A stretch of DNA of 64,000 nt, taken from NCBI RefSeq assembly GCF_009711165.2, contig NZ_WMID02000007.1, positions 124,001 to 188,000 on the forward strand. Reading direction: 5' to 3'. This document shows positions 27,793 to 36,856 of the stretch, in pieces (within the stretch, counting starts at the first letter, position 1; each line of letters opens with the position of its first letter). The position numbers and the translations under genes are program-made. Source of the stretch: Flavobacterium sp. MC2016-06. Lineage in GTDB: Bacteria; Bacteroidota; Bacteroidia; Flavobacteriales; Flavobacteriaceae. A model generated the notes under the pieces. That model saw nothing but the letters and a program-made list of their open reading frames with translations. It was not told where the DNA came from and ran no database searches.

Positions 27793-28022
27793 ATGTTATT
27801 TAGAATTATTATTAATAATATTTTTTAATTGAATGATTATTAATGGAATAAAAATAGAATTGGTATGTTTTTAAAGGCTCTTTTGATTTTTTTGAGGTGT
27901 TTTTTAACATAATATGTGAAACAATTACTGTTAAAGATTTTTTGATTTAGATTGTTTCAATCAAATCTATCGTACAGATCTTTTATCCTAATCATCAATT
28001 GAATTGATTAAAAAAAGAAAAG

Positions 28023-28062
28023 CCTTAAAAATCATCAAAAGTTAAGAATGATTTTTAAGGAC
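28023..28062 (-). terminator. Terminator of receptor 3
   Basis: A 13-nt perfect inverted repeat (ccttaaaaatcat, 28023-28035, with 28048-28060), 17 nt beyond the stop codon of the minus-strand receptor. Confidence 0.72.
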
Positions 28063-28078
28063 TTTTACTTAAAATAGA

Positions 28079-30397
28079 TTAGAATTTAATCGTTAAGTTA
28101 ACCGCTGCATTAGCCGGCATTTGAGGAACTCCATAACCGTCCCAATATTTTTTGTCGCCTAAGTTGTTGTACTTAACGCCAAGTCTCCATGTTGGCTGAT
28201 CGTAAAACGCAGTTGCATTGTAAACAGAATACGATGGACTGTAAAAACTTTGATCGTCAAATTTATATTGTTTGTCAACATAATTGCCACCAAAACCAAG
28301 TCCGAAATCCTTTAATTTGTTTTGAAATTTATAAGATACCCAAAAATTAAAAACGTTTTCTGGTGCACCACTTGCTATTTTACCTTCAATAGCAGGATCT
28401 GATGATTTTACGATACGGTTATCATTATAAGCATAACCGGCCATAATATTTAATCCTGCGATAGGATTTGTAATAAGTTCAAAATCGAAACCTTTACTCA
28501 CTTGTTTACCATCCTGAACCGTAAAATCGTCAGCAGTAGTCCTTGTAGCATTATCAATAGTAATATTGTAATAACTTAAAGTTGTGCTTAGTTTTTTGTC
28601 AAAAGCTTCAACCTTAACACCACCTTCATATTGATTGGCATAAATTGGATCTAAGATCAATAAAGTTCCATCTGGCTGATTTGCTGGTCCAGAATTTTGA
28701 AAACCATTCATATAATTACCAAAAACCGAAACTTGATCTTTTACTACTTGGTAAACCAAACCTAATTTTGGAGACAAAGCAGTTTGATTATAACCGTCTG
28801 TAGTTCCAATTTTTTTCTGAACAAAATTATCCAAACGAAGACTCAGCATTGCAGACAAACGATCTGTAAAGTTAATTACATCTGATGCATAAGCACTAAA
28901 AGTATTTTCTTCCGGAACATCATATATAAATTGAGAAACGACAGCATCAATTTGTTTTTTTCTAATTGCTTCATAAGGCTGTGTAATGTCTATAACGTCC
29001 AAAACTCCAGTAGTACCATACGTAAAGCTAGTTTTTGTAAATCTGTAATTAACACCAGCTAAAAACTTATGTTTGATGCTTCCTGTAGAAAACTCGCCAT
29101 TAATATTTTCCTGTATATTGGTATATTGATTGTCTACCGGACCATAAAGTGATACACTTCTGGCAACTTCTGTTGGCGAAGTCCAAGAAGTATAATATTG
29201 ATAACTGTGACCAACATTTTCGTCTACAAAAGAAAAAAGCGTTGTAGATTTCCAATTATCAGACAATTTATATTCTGCCTGAATAAAAACTTTTGAAGAT
29301 GAGGTTTTCGCATCAGCATCATCATTAAATAAAGTCGTTTTGTAATCCAATTGAATATCAGTAGGATTTGTAATTCCGGCAGCGTAAGAACGCGCATACA
29401 TCGGACGTGTGTTGTTTGTGTTATAGATTTCAGTATCTAAACTCAAAGTCAATTTATCTGTTGCTTTATAGATAAGACTTGGAGCAATTAAGAAGGTTTT
29501 ATTAAAACCATAGTTTAAGAAACTATTCTGAGTGTTTGCAGAAGTATTTAATCTAAACAATACTTTGTTGTCTGGAGTAAGCGGTGTGTTGATATCGATA
29601 GCAACTCGATTCAAACCAAAACTTCCGCCAGTGTATGATATTTCAGTTCTTTTAGTTTCAAAAGGTTTTTTGGTAACCAAATTTACAACACCTCCAAAAG
29701 AAGAAACAGATGATCCGAATAAAGTTCCAGAAGGACCTTTTAGTATCTCAATGCGTTCTACATTATCTACAGAAGTAGAGCTTCTTCCAGAAACAGTTTC
29801 CATTCCGTTTCTAGCATTAATTCCAGTACTAAAACCTCTAAAAGTAATTCCAATTCCTCCCGAAGGATAAACAATTGGCACTACACCAGGCGAATTTTGA
29901 ATAGCAGCATTTATATCTACCGCAATTTGTTCTTTAAGAAGTTCTTTGGTAATTACATTATAAACCTGTGGATTTTCGAGATTGCTTAAAGGCATTCTAG
30001 ACACGTAATCTGTTTTTTTAGTAATCATTTTATTATTGCTAATAATAACTTCCTGTAATTCTTTATTAGAAACTTTCAATTGCAGACTAAGCGCTGTTGA
30101 TTCATTTTCTGTAACCGATACTTCCTGCTCCAAAGTTTCGTAACCCGTTAAAGAAACCTGTAAAGTATAAGAGCCGGCTTTTACCTTACTAAATTCAAAT
30201 GCGCCGTATTCATTTGCAGTAGTCCCATATTTAGAATTTTTCAAGAGTACATTAACATCAGAAGCCGGTTTGCCATCAGAAGTTGTAATCGTACCTTTTA
30301 TTTTTCCATTGTTTTGCTGTCCAAACATTGTAAAGACAGAAAAAAGCATACTTGCTAAAAACAAGTATTTTAAATTCCTTAATGCTTTAAATTTCAT
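28079..30397 (-). CDS. TonB-dependent siderophore-type receptor 3
   Basis: A 772-residue outer-membrane receptor of the same class. Signal peptide FLASMLFSVFTMFGQQ is followed by a carboxypeptidase-regulatory-like domain at about 30-118 (GKIKGTITTSDGKPASDVNV, GAFEFSKVKAGSYTLQVSLT). The plug has NPQVYNVITKELLKEQ, NSPGVVPIV, ITFRGFSTGI and VERIEILKGPSGTLFGSS. The barrel ends with AAVNLTIKF. It has its own promoter (30455-30484) and terminator, so the three receptors are separate transcription units with similar control regions. It is divergent from the MFS transporter gene. Confidence 0.93.
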   Translation of the reverse strand: MKFKALRNLKYLFLASMLFSVFTMFGQQNNGKIKGTITTSDGKPASDVNVLLKNSKYGTTANEYGAFEFSKVKAGSYTLQVSLTGYETLEQEVSVTENESTALSLQLKVSNKELQEVIISNNKMITKKTDYVSRMPLSNLENPQVYNVITKELLKEQIAVDINAAIQNSPGVVPIVYPSGGIGITFRGFSTGINARNGMETVSGRSSTSVDNVERIEILKGPSGTLFGSSVSSFGGVVNLVTKKPFETKRTEISYTGGSFGLNRVAIDINTPLTPDNKVLFRLNTSANTQNSFLNYGFNKTFLIAPSLIYKATDKLTLSLDTEIYNTNNTRPMYARSYAAGITNPTDIQLDYKTTLFNDDADAKTSSSKVFIQAEYKLSDNWKSTTLFSFVDENVGHSYQYYTSWTSPTEVARSVSLYGPVDNQYTNIQENINGEFSTGSIKHKFLAGVNYRFTKTSFTYGTTGVLDVIDITQPYEAIRKKQIDAVVSQFIYDVPEENTFSAYASDVINFTDRLSAMLSLRLDNFVQKKIGTTDGYNQTALSPKLGLVYQVVKDQVSVFGNYMNGFQNSGPANQPDGTLLILDPIYANQYEGGVKVEAFDKKLSTTLSYYNITIDNATRTTADDFTVQDGKQVSKGFDFELITNPIAGLNIMAGYAYNDNRIVKSSDPAIEGKIASGAPENVFNFWVSYKFQNKLKDFGLGFGGNYVDKQYKFDDQSFYSPSYSVYNATAFYDQPTWRLGVKYNNLGDKKYWDGYGVPQMPANAAVNLTIKF

Positions 30398-30429
30398 GAG
30401 TATTATTTAATAGAGTTATGAATTTATTC

Positions 30430-30448
30430 TTATTTAGATTTAATAAAA
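30430..30448 (-). promoter_or_regulatory. Operator-like element in the receptor 3 leader
   Basis: TTATTTAGATTTAATAAAA lies between the -7 box and the start codon, matching the element at receptor 1 except for one base in the centre. Confidence 0.55.
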
Positions 30449-30454
30449 ACAGCG

Positions 30455-30484
30455 CAAATGTAGATATTAATATTATTTTATCAA
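30455..30484 (-). promoter_or_regulatory. Promoter of receptor 3
   Basis: On the minus strand TACATTTG (30455-30462) fits the -7 consensus and TTG (30482-30484) lies 19 nt upstream, the same geometry as receptor 2. Confidence 0.72.
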
Positions 30485-30561
30485 TTCTAATTTGTATCAT
30501 TTTTTGATCAAATTGTTAAATATTGCTTTGAAGTACATTTTATATAACATTTTAAGAGACC

Positions 30562-30608
30562 TTATTTAGAATATAAAGTCTGTCTACGCCTAAAATGTCT
30601 TATTTTTG
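30562..30608 (+). promoter_or_regulatory. Promoter region of the MFS transporter with TTATTTAGA site
   Basis: TATTTTTG (30601-30608) matches the -7 consensus, 28 nt before the start codon. TTATTTAGAATATAAA at 30562-30577 resembles the receptor operators and could link the transporter to the same regulator. The -33 element is not clear. Confidence 0.5.
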
Positions 30609-30636
30609 CAGCTGAAAATAAATAGAGATAAGATTG

Positions 30637-31800
30637 ATGATAAAAGCCTATTTTGAAAAACTGCAGAACACACCCAAAGGATATCGATTAGCAAATACAG
30701 TATTCTTTTTTCTTTCGGGATTTGGATATTCTTCTTGGGCATCTCGTATTCCTCATATCAAAGCACAATTGCATTTAAGCGAAGCTCAGTTTGGAGCCGT
30801 TTTATTTGCATTCCCAATAGGTTTAATGTTCACAATGCCTTTTACAGGAAAACTGCTAAACAAATACAGCAGTCGTTACATAATGCTCTTAGGTGCCGTT
30901 ATGTTTAATATAGTGTTGTCTTTACCCGGTTTTGCTGCTTATGTGTGGCAGTTAATTATTATACTTTTAATTTTTGGAGCATCTCGTAATATTTTCAATT
31001 TATCTATTAATGCACAAGCGTTGGAGGTTCAAAAATTATATCCAAAATCAATTATGACTCGATTTCATGCCGTGTGGAGTCTTGCCGGATTTGCTGGTGC
31101 TGGATTAGGGTATGTAATGGTGACACAGCGTATTGATCCGTCGATGCACTTGCTTGGCGTTAGTATTTTAATGCTGGCTATTACAGCTTGTTTTTACCCG
31201 TTGAGTATTCATACAGAACCGGTGATGCAGGAGAAAAAGAAATTCTTTTCTATGCCAGAAAAAAATCTGATTAAGTTTGCCTTAATCTGTTTTGTTTCTA
31301 TGGCGTGCGAAAATACAATGTACGATTGGAGCGGGATTTATTTCCAGAATATATTACATGCTTCTCCAAAATTAACAACGGCAGCATTTGTGTTTTTTAT
31401 GACAGCGGTTACTTTAGGTCGTTTTCTTGGAGATTATGCCGTAATGAGATTCGGTATCAAAAAAATACTATTATATAGTGGAATTTTTATCACTTTAGGC
31501 TTTTTATTGTGTTTTTTAATGCCATATATCTATCCAACAATTTTTGGTTATATTTTAATTGGAATAGGAGTTTCCTGCGTTGTACCTTTAGTATTTAGTA
31601 TTGCCGGAAAATCATCAAGTTTAAGCAGTGGTTCTGCATTAACATCAATTTCTACAATTGGTTATTTAGGATTTTTAATTGTTCCGCCAATGGTTGGTTT
31701 CATCTCCGAATATTTGAGTATGAAATGGGCCTTTTTAGTAATGGCTTTTTTAGGCGGACTTATGGTTTTGATGGTCAATAAAATAGGGGAGAACGAGTAG
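30637..31800 (+). CDS. MFS transporter
   Basis: A 387-residue, 12-helix major facilitator with the loop 2-3 signature degenerated to GKLLNKYSSR. The N-terminal half has GFGYSSWASRIPHIKAQLHL, which in my memory marks the YbjJ-like group. The ATG at 30637 is preferred over a TTG one codon earlier. It is divergent from receptor 3 and shares a TTATTTAGA-bearing regulatory region with it. A role in siderophore or metal handling is therefore possible, but is context inference only; YbjJ-like proteins are otherwise of unknown substrate. Confidence 0.85.
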   Translation: MIKAYFEKLQNTPKGYRLANTVFFFLSGFGYSSWASRIPHIKAQLHLSEAQFGAVLFAFPIGLMFTMPFTGKLLNKYSSRYIMLLGAVMFNIVLSLPGFAAYVWQLIIILLIFGASRNIFNLSINAQALEVQKLYPKSIMTRFHAVWSLAGFAGAGLGYVMVTQRIDPSMHLLGVSILMLAITACFYPLSIHTEPVMQEKKKFFSMPEKNLIKFALICFVSMACENTMYDWSGIYFQNILHASPKLTTAAFVFFMTAVTLGRFLGDYAVMRFGIKKILLYSGIFITLGFLLCFLMPYIYPTIFGYILIGIGVSCVVPLVFSIAGKSSSLSSGSALTSISTIGYLGFLIVPPMVGFISEYLSMKWAFLVMAFLGGLMVLMVNKIGENE

Positions 31801-32107
31801 TTTTTAGAGTTGCTGAGGTTTAAAATTTTTTACTAAAACATCCTTGAATATTCTGCTCGTGGTTATTTCTATTATTTAGATAATGATTTAATTATAGCAT
31901 TCTTGCACAATCTTGTCATTTCTGTAAAAGTTACTTATTTCGGTAACGAATATTTCGCACCCATTTTCCACAATCTTGTCATTTCGACGAAGGAGAAATC
32001 GCACTAGTATTTCCTCAAAGTTTGATGATATTGCTTGTGGAGTTTCTAGTGCGATTTCTCCTTCGTCGAAATGACAAAAAGAGCGAAACAATAGGCGTAG
32101 TCAACCA
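31801..32107. other. Intergenic region carrying a large palindrome
   Basis: This 307-nt stretch has no gene I can support. It contains a TTATTTAGA word at 31872-31880 and the 102-nt palindromic repeat at 31976-32077. Confidence 0.65.
31976..32077. repeat. Palindromic intergenic repeat, tcgacgaaggagaaatc type, copy 1
   Basis: Arms 31976-32007 and 32046-32077 are perfect reverse complements over 32 nt, with a 38-nt loop. A second copy lies at 43782-43882 and a half copy at 33382-33402. It is noncoding; transcription would form a very stable hairpin. Confidence 0.9.
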
Positions 32108-32575
32108 CTAGTGGCGATTATCAATTTCATCAAGAAAGTTTTTCCATTTTTTCTTTTCAACAATATAAGAATATTGAAAGCCTGCCTCATAAATTCTTAT
32201 TTTATCTTTAGATTCAATTGTATCGACATAAAATAAATCAAGTGTTTCTTTTTTATTCATGAAATGGATCGAATATATTGCGGTTGGGCAACAGCAATAT
32301 CCAGTTTTTTCAGCATTTGAAAAGATATTGTTAAAGCTTTCAAATTGTTTTTTATTGGTCGCTTTAAATTCTTTTTTTGGAGTAAAATGTTCAATATTAG
32401 AAGTCTTTCTTCCTGTTTCTTCACTGTCGTAAAGCTTAATAATTATTTCAGTACTGTTTGATATTGTATTATTAAATGAAAAATTATCTATAATGTTCTC
32501 TAATGCACTTTGTGTTTTTGAGCTACAACTCAAAAATATAATTGAAATTAAAATTAATACGAATATTTTTTTCAT
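32108..32575 (-). CDS. Small lipoprotein, function unknown
   Basis: A 155-residue predicted lipoprotein starting at the ATG that opens MKKIFVLILISIIFLSC (lipobox Cys17); an upstream in-frame ATG at 32596 would add seven residues and spoil the signal. The body has a double cysteine in KTGYCCCPTAIYSIHFMNKK and a KLYDSEETGR segment but no known motif. It lies 28 nt downstream of the PP2C-like gene on the same strand and is probably co-transcribed. Confidence 0.7.
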   Translation of the reverse strand: MKKIFVLILISIIFLSCSSKTQSALENIIDNFSFNNTISNSTEIIIKLYDSEETGRKTSNIEHFTPKKEFKATNKKQFESFNNIFSNAEKTGYCCCPTAIYSIHFMNKKETLDLFYVDTIESKDKIRIYEAGFQYSYIVEKKKWKNFLDEIDNRH

Positions 32576-32603
32576 TGAATTAGCTGTATTTTTCAATTGA
32601 TTT

Positions 32604-33341
32604 TTATTTTACAATTCTAATCATAGAAAAATCATCAGTTGGTTTTAATCCAAATTCATTTTCTAGTTTTTTTAATTTTAGAGTAAGCATATCTTCTTTT
32701 TCGGAATTTGTTTTTTCAATCGTTAAAAATTGAATCACATCAACTTCCTCTTTAGATTTATTTGTTGATAATCTTTCAAAAGTAAAAATCCCATCGGTTG
32801 CAATAGTTAAATCTTGAAGTTTGCTAAACTCTATTTTCTGTTTCTGTGAATTATAAAAAGTTTCAAAATCTTCACTTAAATGAAAACCCAGATAATCAGG
32901 TTTATTATCTTGTTCAAATTCGGTTATTTCACCATTTATAGAAACGAATCCATCTCCAATTGCTAATAGAATTCCTTCATCATTATTTTTATCAAATAAA
33001 AGAATGATTAAAGTGGTTAATAATTCTTTTTCATCCAGCATCAATTGGTTTTTTATGATTTTGAGTTCACTTAATAAATCCTTTAATATTGATTTTAAAT
33101 TTTCTTCAGGAGTAAGCAGATTTTTATTTTGCTCGATAAATTCTTTATAACCTTTTTCTAAGCAAATTTTTTTTAGAATTTTTCCAACTAAAAGAGATGC
33201 AAATTGACTTTCAAGTGCGGTAGTGCAACCGTCCATAACGGCACAAAGAATATTATTTTTTCCATATTCACCAATGAACAAATGATCTTCACAATTATTT
33301 TGATGGTAATCGCCAATTTGTATTGCTGAAAATATTTTCAT
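32604..33341 (-). CDS. PP2C-type protein phosphatase
   Basis: A 245-residue cytoplasmic protein of the metal-dependent PPM/PP2C family, which removes phosphate from Ser/Thr. The metal-binding pattern is visible: ED(H) at 18-20, VMDG at 36-39, LLAIGDGFVSI in the middle, IATDGIFTF later, and the terminal DDFSMIRI. It is compact, without regulatory domains. The neighbouring lipoprotein is the only likely operon partner. No kinase gene is seen nearby, so the substrate is unknown. Confidence 0.82.
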   Translation of the reverse strand: MKIFSAIQIGDYHQNNCEDHLFIGEYGKNNILCAVMDGCTTALESQFASLLVGKILKKICLEKGYKEFIEQNKNLLTPEENLKSILKDLLSELKIIKNQLMLDEKELLTTLIILLFDKNNDEGILLAIGDGFVSINGEITEFEQDNKPDYLGFHLSEDFETFYNSQKQKIEFSKLQDLTIATDGIFTFERLSTNKSKEEVDVIQFLTIEKTNSEKEDMLTLKLKKLENEFGLKPTDDFSMIRIVK

Positions 33342-33381
33342 TAAACTATTTAGGAGTTTTTTTATTCTTAATAAGCTCGAG

Positions 33382-33402
33382 TCTCCTTCGTCGAAATGAC
33401 AA
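33382..33402. repeat. Half copy of the tcgacgaaggag palindrome
   Basis: tctccttcgtcgaaatgaca matches one arm of the palindromes at 31976-32077 and 43782-43882. The other arm is missing. Confidence 0.65.
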
Positions 33403-33451
33403 AATTGTGTAAGATCGGCAGTAAATTTATATTTAGTATTTCAGAAAAGAA

Positions 33452-33928
33452 TTATTTCTTAGTCATAATAAATTTCTCCGAAGTTAATTTACCTTGAAGA
33501 TTTCCAGAAATTTCAGCCGTTAAAGTATTATTAGCACCTTTGGTATAAGTAATTTTTTGCGGATAATCATGTTTTGGATTTTCAAAAACCAATTGTTTAT
33601 TATTCGAAATCGTTGACGGAAATTCAACAGGTTTATCGTCATTTTGTCCTTTTACAGTAGCTTTATAGGTTAGAGTTTCTCCTAATTGAGCCAGAATAAT
33701 ACTTTCAAAATGTAACGTATCTTTTCCTTTTATAAAGTACGAAGCAGCGCTAAAAGTACTGTCGTTTAGTTTTTGCCAATTTTCGCTAAGAACACCTTCT
33801 GGTGATTTATTTTCCCAGTCCCCAATAAGCCAATCAGCCGTTTTGATTCTATCTTTCTCAACAGATACGGTTTTCTGACAAGAAACAAAAGCTAATACAA
33901 GCGCTATAAAAGTAATTTTCTGAAACAT
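33452..33928 (-). CDS. DUF6265-like lipoprotein
   Basis: A 158-residue predicted lipoprotein (FIALVLAFVSC, Cys17). The body has the pattern WLIGDWENKSPEGVLSENW, then HFESIILAQ and FENPKHDYPQKITYTK, which I associate with the DUF6265 family of lipocalin-like secreted proteins. No function is known. It is a monocistronic-looking gene between repeats at 33382 and 33970. Confidence 0.8.
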   Translation of the reverse strand: MFQKITFIALVLAFVSCQKTVSVEKDRIKTADWLIGDWENKSPEGVLSENWQKLNDSTFSAASYFIKGKDTLHFESIILAQLGETLTYKATVKGQNDDKPVEFPSTISNNKQLVFENPKHDYPQKITYTKGANNTLTAEISGNLQGKLTSEKFIMTKK

Positions 33929-33969
33929 AATTAATGAGTTTTTGATAGTACTAAAGTATGAAAAAAAAG

Positions 33970-34215
33970 TTTGCCACGAATTACACTAATTTACACAAAT
34001 TCATTTCTGAAATTATAGTGTAAATATAGGCCACAGATTAAAGAGATTAAAATGATTTTTTTCAGGCAGATTTTACGAATATAGCGGATCTCGTTAAAAA
34101 TCAACAAGCTCCAATTTAAATCTGCTCAATCTCCAAAATCTGCGTGAAAAAATAATTCGTGAAAATTCGTGTAATTCGTGGCAAAAAAATCCTTTTAATC
34201 TTTTTAATCTGTGGC
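33970..34215. repeat. Composite intergenic palindrome (attcgtggcaaa / aatctgtggc type)
   Basis: Outer arms 33970-33986 and 34169-34185 are perfect 17-nt reverse complements. A second, longer, imperfect pair is 34030-34061 with 34183-34215, nested out of register so that the two overlap. Words such as aaatctgcgtgaaa in the middle recur at 36651-36696. It has no coding content and fills the gap between topB and the DUF6265-like gene. Confidence 0.75.
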
Positions 34216-34224
34216 AAAAAAAAA

Positions 34225-36528
34225 TTAAACACTTTCATTCAAGATAGCATAAACCAATTCTTTAGTTGGTTTTTGATCTTTTAGTTTCGCTCGAACTTCA
34301 TCAAAAGTAACTTTAAAATCACAACCTGATTTATATTCGGCACAACCATAAGCCGTTTTTCCTTTTAGAATTGTCCCCTTTTTACATTTCGGACACGTTA
34401 ATGAATCTGTGTCGGCTTTTGTCGATACTTTTTCGGTAGTTTTCTTAGGTTCTAATTTGAGTTTGTAATTTTCCTCAAAACGAATTAAACCTTCAACAGT
34501 TCCAGAATCATTTTTAAAGCCTTTTATATTTACAGTTGATCCTTTCTGAAGCAATCGCAAATATTGGCTTTCTGTAATTTTTTTATCAGCAAAAACATTA
34601 GGAAGTACAAAATCACAACCTGATTTATATTCACTGCATCCAAAAGCCGTTTTCCCTTTTATCAGATTTCCTTTATTGCATTTCGGACACGTTTCTGCCA
34701 AAATTCCTGCAACTTTCTTTTTTTCGACTTTAGGAGCTTGTTTCTGAACCATTCCTACGTGTGAAATATTGGCATGCCTTGTTTCGCTTCGAACTTCAGT
34801 AACCAAAGCTTCGACCATGCGTTTCATATTCTTAATAAAAGCACCGGCAGTGTAAGTTCCCTTTTCAATATCTTTCAACTGCTTTTCCCAAGAACCCGTA
34901 AGTTCTGCCGATTTTATTAATTCATTCTGAATCGTATCTATAAGCTGAATTCCTGTTGGCGTTGGTAAAACCTGTTTTTTATTTCGAACAATATACTGAC
35001 GTTTAAAAAGCGTTTCGATAATATTCGCCCGCGTTGACGGACGGCCAATACCATTTTCCTTCATCAATTCGCGTAAATCTTCGTCATCAACTTGTTTTCC
35101 TGCCGTTTCCATCGCGCGCAGTAAAGTTGCTTCTGTAAAATGATTGGGCGGTTTAGTTTCTTTTTGAAGGAAAGAAGGTTCATGCGGGCCTTTTTCGCCT
35201 ACAACAAAACTCGGCAGTAAATCGGCTTCTTTTTCTTTCGCGTTTGGATCTTCAAAAACTACTCTAAATCCCTTTTTCAAGATTTCTTTTCCTGTAGTTC
35301 TAAACGTCACATCGGCCGCTTTTCCAATTACTGTAGTGTTGGCAACCAAACAATCATCATAAAAAACAGCAATAAAACGTTTGGTAATAATATCATATAC
35401 CTGCTGTTGATTGTACTGCAAGTTAATCTCTATTCCCGTTGGAATAATAGCGTGGTGATCGGTTACTTTTTTATCGTTAAAAACCTTCGGTGATTTTTTT
35501 ATTTTCTTGGCTAAAACAGGCTGCGTTAATTCGGCGTAATGCGTTAGTTTTTGCAGAATTCCCTGTACTTTAGGATAAATATCATTGGGTAAAAAAGTCG
35601 TATCAACTCTGGGATAAGTGATTGCTTTTTGCTCGTACAAAGTCTGCGCAATTTTAAGCGTTTCATCTGCCGAAAAACCAAATTTGGTATTGCAATATAC
35701 TTGTAAACCTGTTAAATCAAATAGTTTTGGAGCGTATTCATTTCCGTTTTTCTTGTCGACCGAAACAATTTCAAACTCACTTTCTTTTACTTTTTCGGCC
35801 AGAATTTCACCGTCTTCTTTATTCAAGAAACGACCTTCTTCATAACTAAACAGTGTTTCTCTGTATAAAGTCTGCAATTCCCAATACGGCTGCGGTTTGA
35901 AGTTTTCGATTTCCTTAAACCTTTCCACAACCATTGCTAAAGTAGGTGTTTGCACGCGTCCAATAGATAATACTTGTTTGTAACCACCGTGTTTTACCGT
36001 ATACAAACGCGTAGCATTCATACCCAATAACCAGTCGCCAATAGCTCTCGAAAAACCTGCATAAAATAAATTATCGTAATTGGCAGAAGGTTTTAAATTT
36101 TCAAATCCTTCTTTTATAGCTTCGGTAGTTAATGACGAAATCCATAGACGTTGTATTTCGCCTTTGTAATTGGCTTCGTTCATTACCCAGCGCTGAATCA
36201 ATTCTCCTTCCTGCCCGGCATCCCCGCAGTTGATGACCAATTCGGCTTTGTCGAATAAGCTTTTTATAATTTTAAACTGCTTTTGAATTCCCGAGTTCTG
36301 AACCACTTTGGTTTCAAACTTCTCTGGAAGCATAGGAAGATTGTTCAAATCCCAGCTTTTCCAGTGCGGTTTGTAATCGTTGGGTTCTTTTAAGGTGCAT
36401 AAATGTCCAAAAGTATAGGTCACGGCATAACCGTTGCCTTCGTAATAGCCATCGTGCTTGGTATTGGCACCCAAAACGGATGCTATTTCACGTGCTACAC
36501 TTGGTTTCTCGGCAATACAGACCTTCAT
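34225..36528 (-). CDS. topB: DNA topoisomerase III
   Basis: This type IA topoisomerase of 767 residues relaxes negative supercoils and decatenates. The TOPRIM domain opens with MKVCIAEKPSVAREIA and has its acidic motif as NCGDAGQEGEL at 100-110, the variant typical of topoisomerase III. The catalytic Tyr is in AITYPRVDTTFLP near residue 305. The C-terminus carries two Cys4-type zinc-finger-like repeats (CPKCNKGN and CPKCKKGT, each followed by KGKTA.GC.EYKSGCDF). The gene is single and flanked by repeats on both sides. Confidence 0.95.
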   Translation of the reverse strand: MKVCIAEKPSVAREIASVLGANTKHDGYYEGNGYAVTYTFGHLCTLKEPNDYKPHWKSWDLNNLPMLPEKFETKVVQNSGIQKQFKIIKSLFDKAELVINCGDAGQEGELIQRWVMNEANYKGEIQRLWISSLTTEAIKEGFENLKPSANYDNLFYAGFSRAIGDWLLGMNATRLYTVKHGGYKQVLSIGRVQTPTLAMVVERFKEIENFKPQPYWELQTLYRETLFSYEEGRFLNKEDGEILAEKVKESEFEIVSVDKKNGNEYAPKLFDLTGLQVYCNTKFGFSADETLKIAQTLYEQKAITYPRVDTTFLPNDIYPKVQGILQKLTHYAELTQPVLAKKIKKSPKVFNDKKVTDHHAIIPTGIEINLQYNQQQVYDIITKRFIAVFYDDCLVANTTVIGKAADVTFRTTGKEILKKGFRVVFEDPNAKEKEADLLPSFVVGEKGPHEPSFLQKETKPPNHFTEATLLRAMETAGKQVDDEDLRELMKENGIGRPSTRANIIETLFKRQYIVRNKKQVLPTPTGIQLIDTIQNELIKSAELTGSWEKQLKDIEKGTYTAGAFIKNMKRMVEALVTEVRSETRHANISHVGMVQKQAPKVEKKKVAGILAETCPKCNKGNLIKGKTAFGCSEYKSGCDFVLPNVFADKKITESQYLRLLQKGSTVNIKGFKNDSGTVEGLIRFEENYKLKLEPKKTTEKVSTKADTDSLTCPKCKKGTILKGKTAYGCAEYKSGCDFKVTFDEVRAKLKDQKPTKELVYAILNESV

Positions 36529-36607
36529 ATTCTTCTTTTATTTGGAAAGGCGAAATTAGGGAATTTTTATAAGAAAGGAGTAAAGGTATTTTTGGTTTTG
36601 CCACGAA

Positions 36608-36731
36608 GGCTCTAGGTCAATCTCATTCAGTTAAGAAATAAATAAAAAAGTTTCACGCAGATTAAGAATAAAAAAATCTGCGAAATCTGCGTGAAAAAAT
36701 AGCTTAACTTAATGACATTGGGCTCTAGGTC
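36608..36731. mobile_element. MITE-like element with TIRs and flanking direct repeat
   Basis: Direct repeats ggctctaggtc (36608-36618 and 36721-36731) bracket a roughly 103-nt unit. Its ends match as imperfect inverted repeats: caatctcattcagttaag at left against the reverse complement caatgtcattaagttaag at right. A second, inner perfect palindrome is tttcacgcagatt (36651-36663) with 36684-36696. The structure is that of a non-autonomous insertion, and no transposase is present. Confidence 0.6.
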
Positions 36732-36790
36732 GCGGTATTTTTTTATATTTTGGTACTCATTTTCACAAAAGTGCAATAAGGCTAAAATTA

Positions 36791-36822
36791 AAAAGCTGCA
36801 AAAATAATTTCTTGCAGCTTTC
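36791..36822 (-). terminator. Terminator of the S9 peptidase gene
   Basis: A 10-nt inverted repeat aaagctgcaa / ttgcagcttt (36792-36801 with 36812-36821), A-rich on the left, 35 nt beyond the peptidase stop. Confidence 0.72.
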
Positions 36823-36856
36823 AATTTTCATTTTTGTATAGATTTGAAGTTATTGT

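Larger units (their letters stand above)
27715..28078. other. Regulatory intergenic region between receptors 2 and 3
   Basis: This 364-nt gap has no gene. It holds the receptor 2 promoter (27763-27792), two TTATTTAGA sites (27736-27744 and 27796-27804), and the terminator of receptor 3 (28023-28060). Confidence 0.7.
36529..36856. other. Intergenic region holding a MITE-like element and a terminator
   Basis: There is no gene that I accept in this 328-nt gap. It contains a 103-nt element with terminal inverted repeats (36618-36720) and the S9 peptidase terminator (36791-36822). Confidence 0.65.

Noticed and set aside
31888..32091. 67-residue minus-strand reading frame
   Set aside because: It is derived from the 31976-32077 palindrome; typical spurious frame of this repeat.
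36627..36824. 65-residue minus-strand reading frame
   Set aside because: It covers the MITE-like element and terminator, with no coding support.
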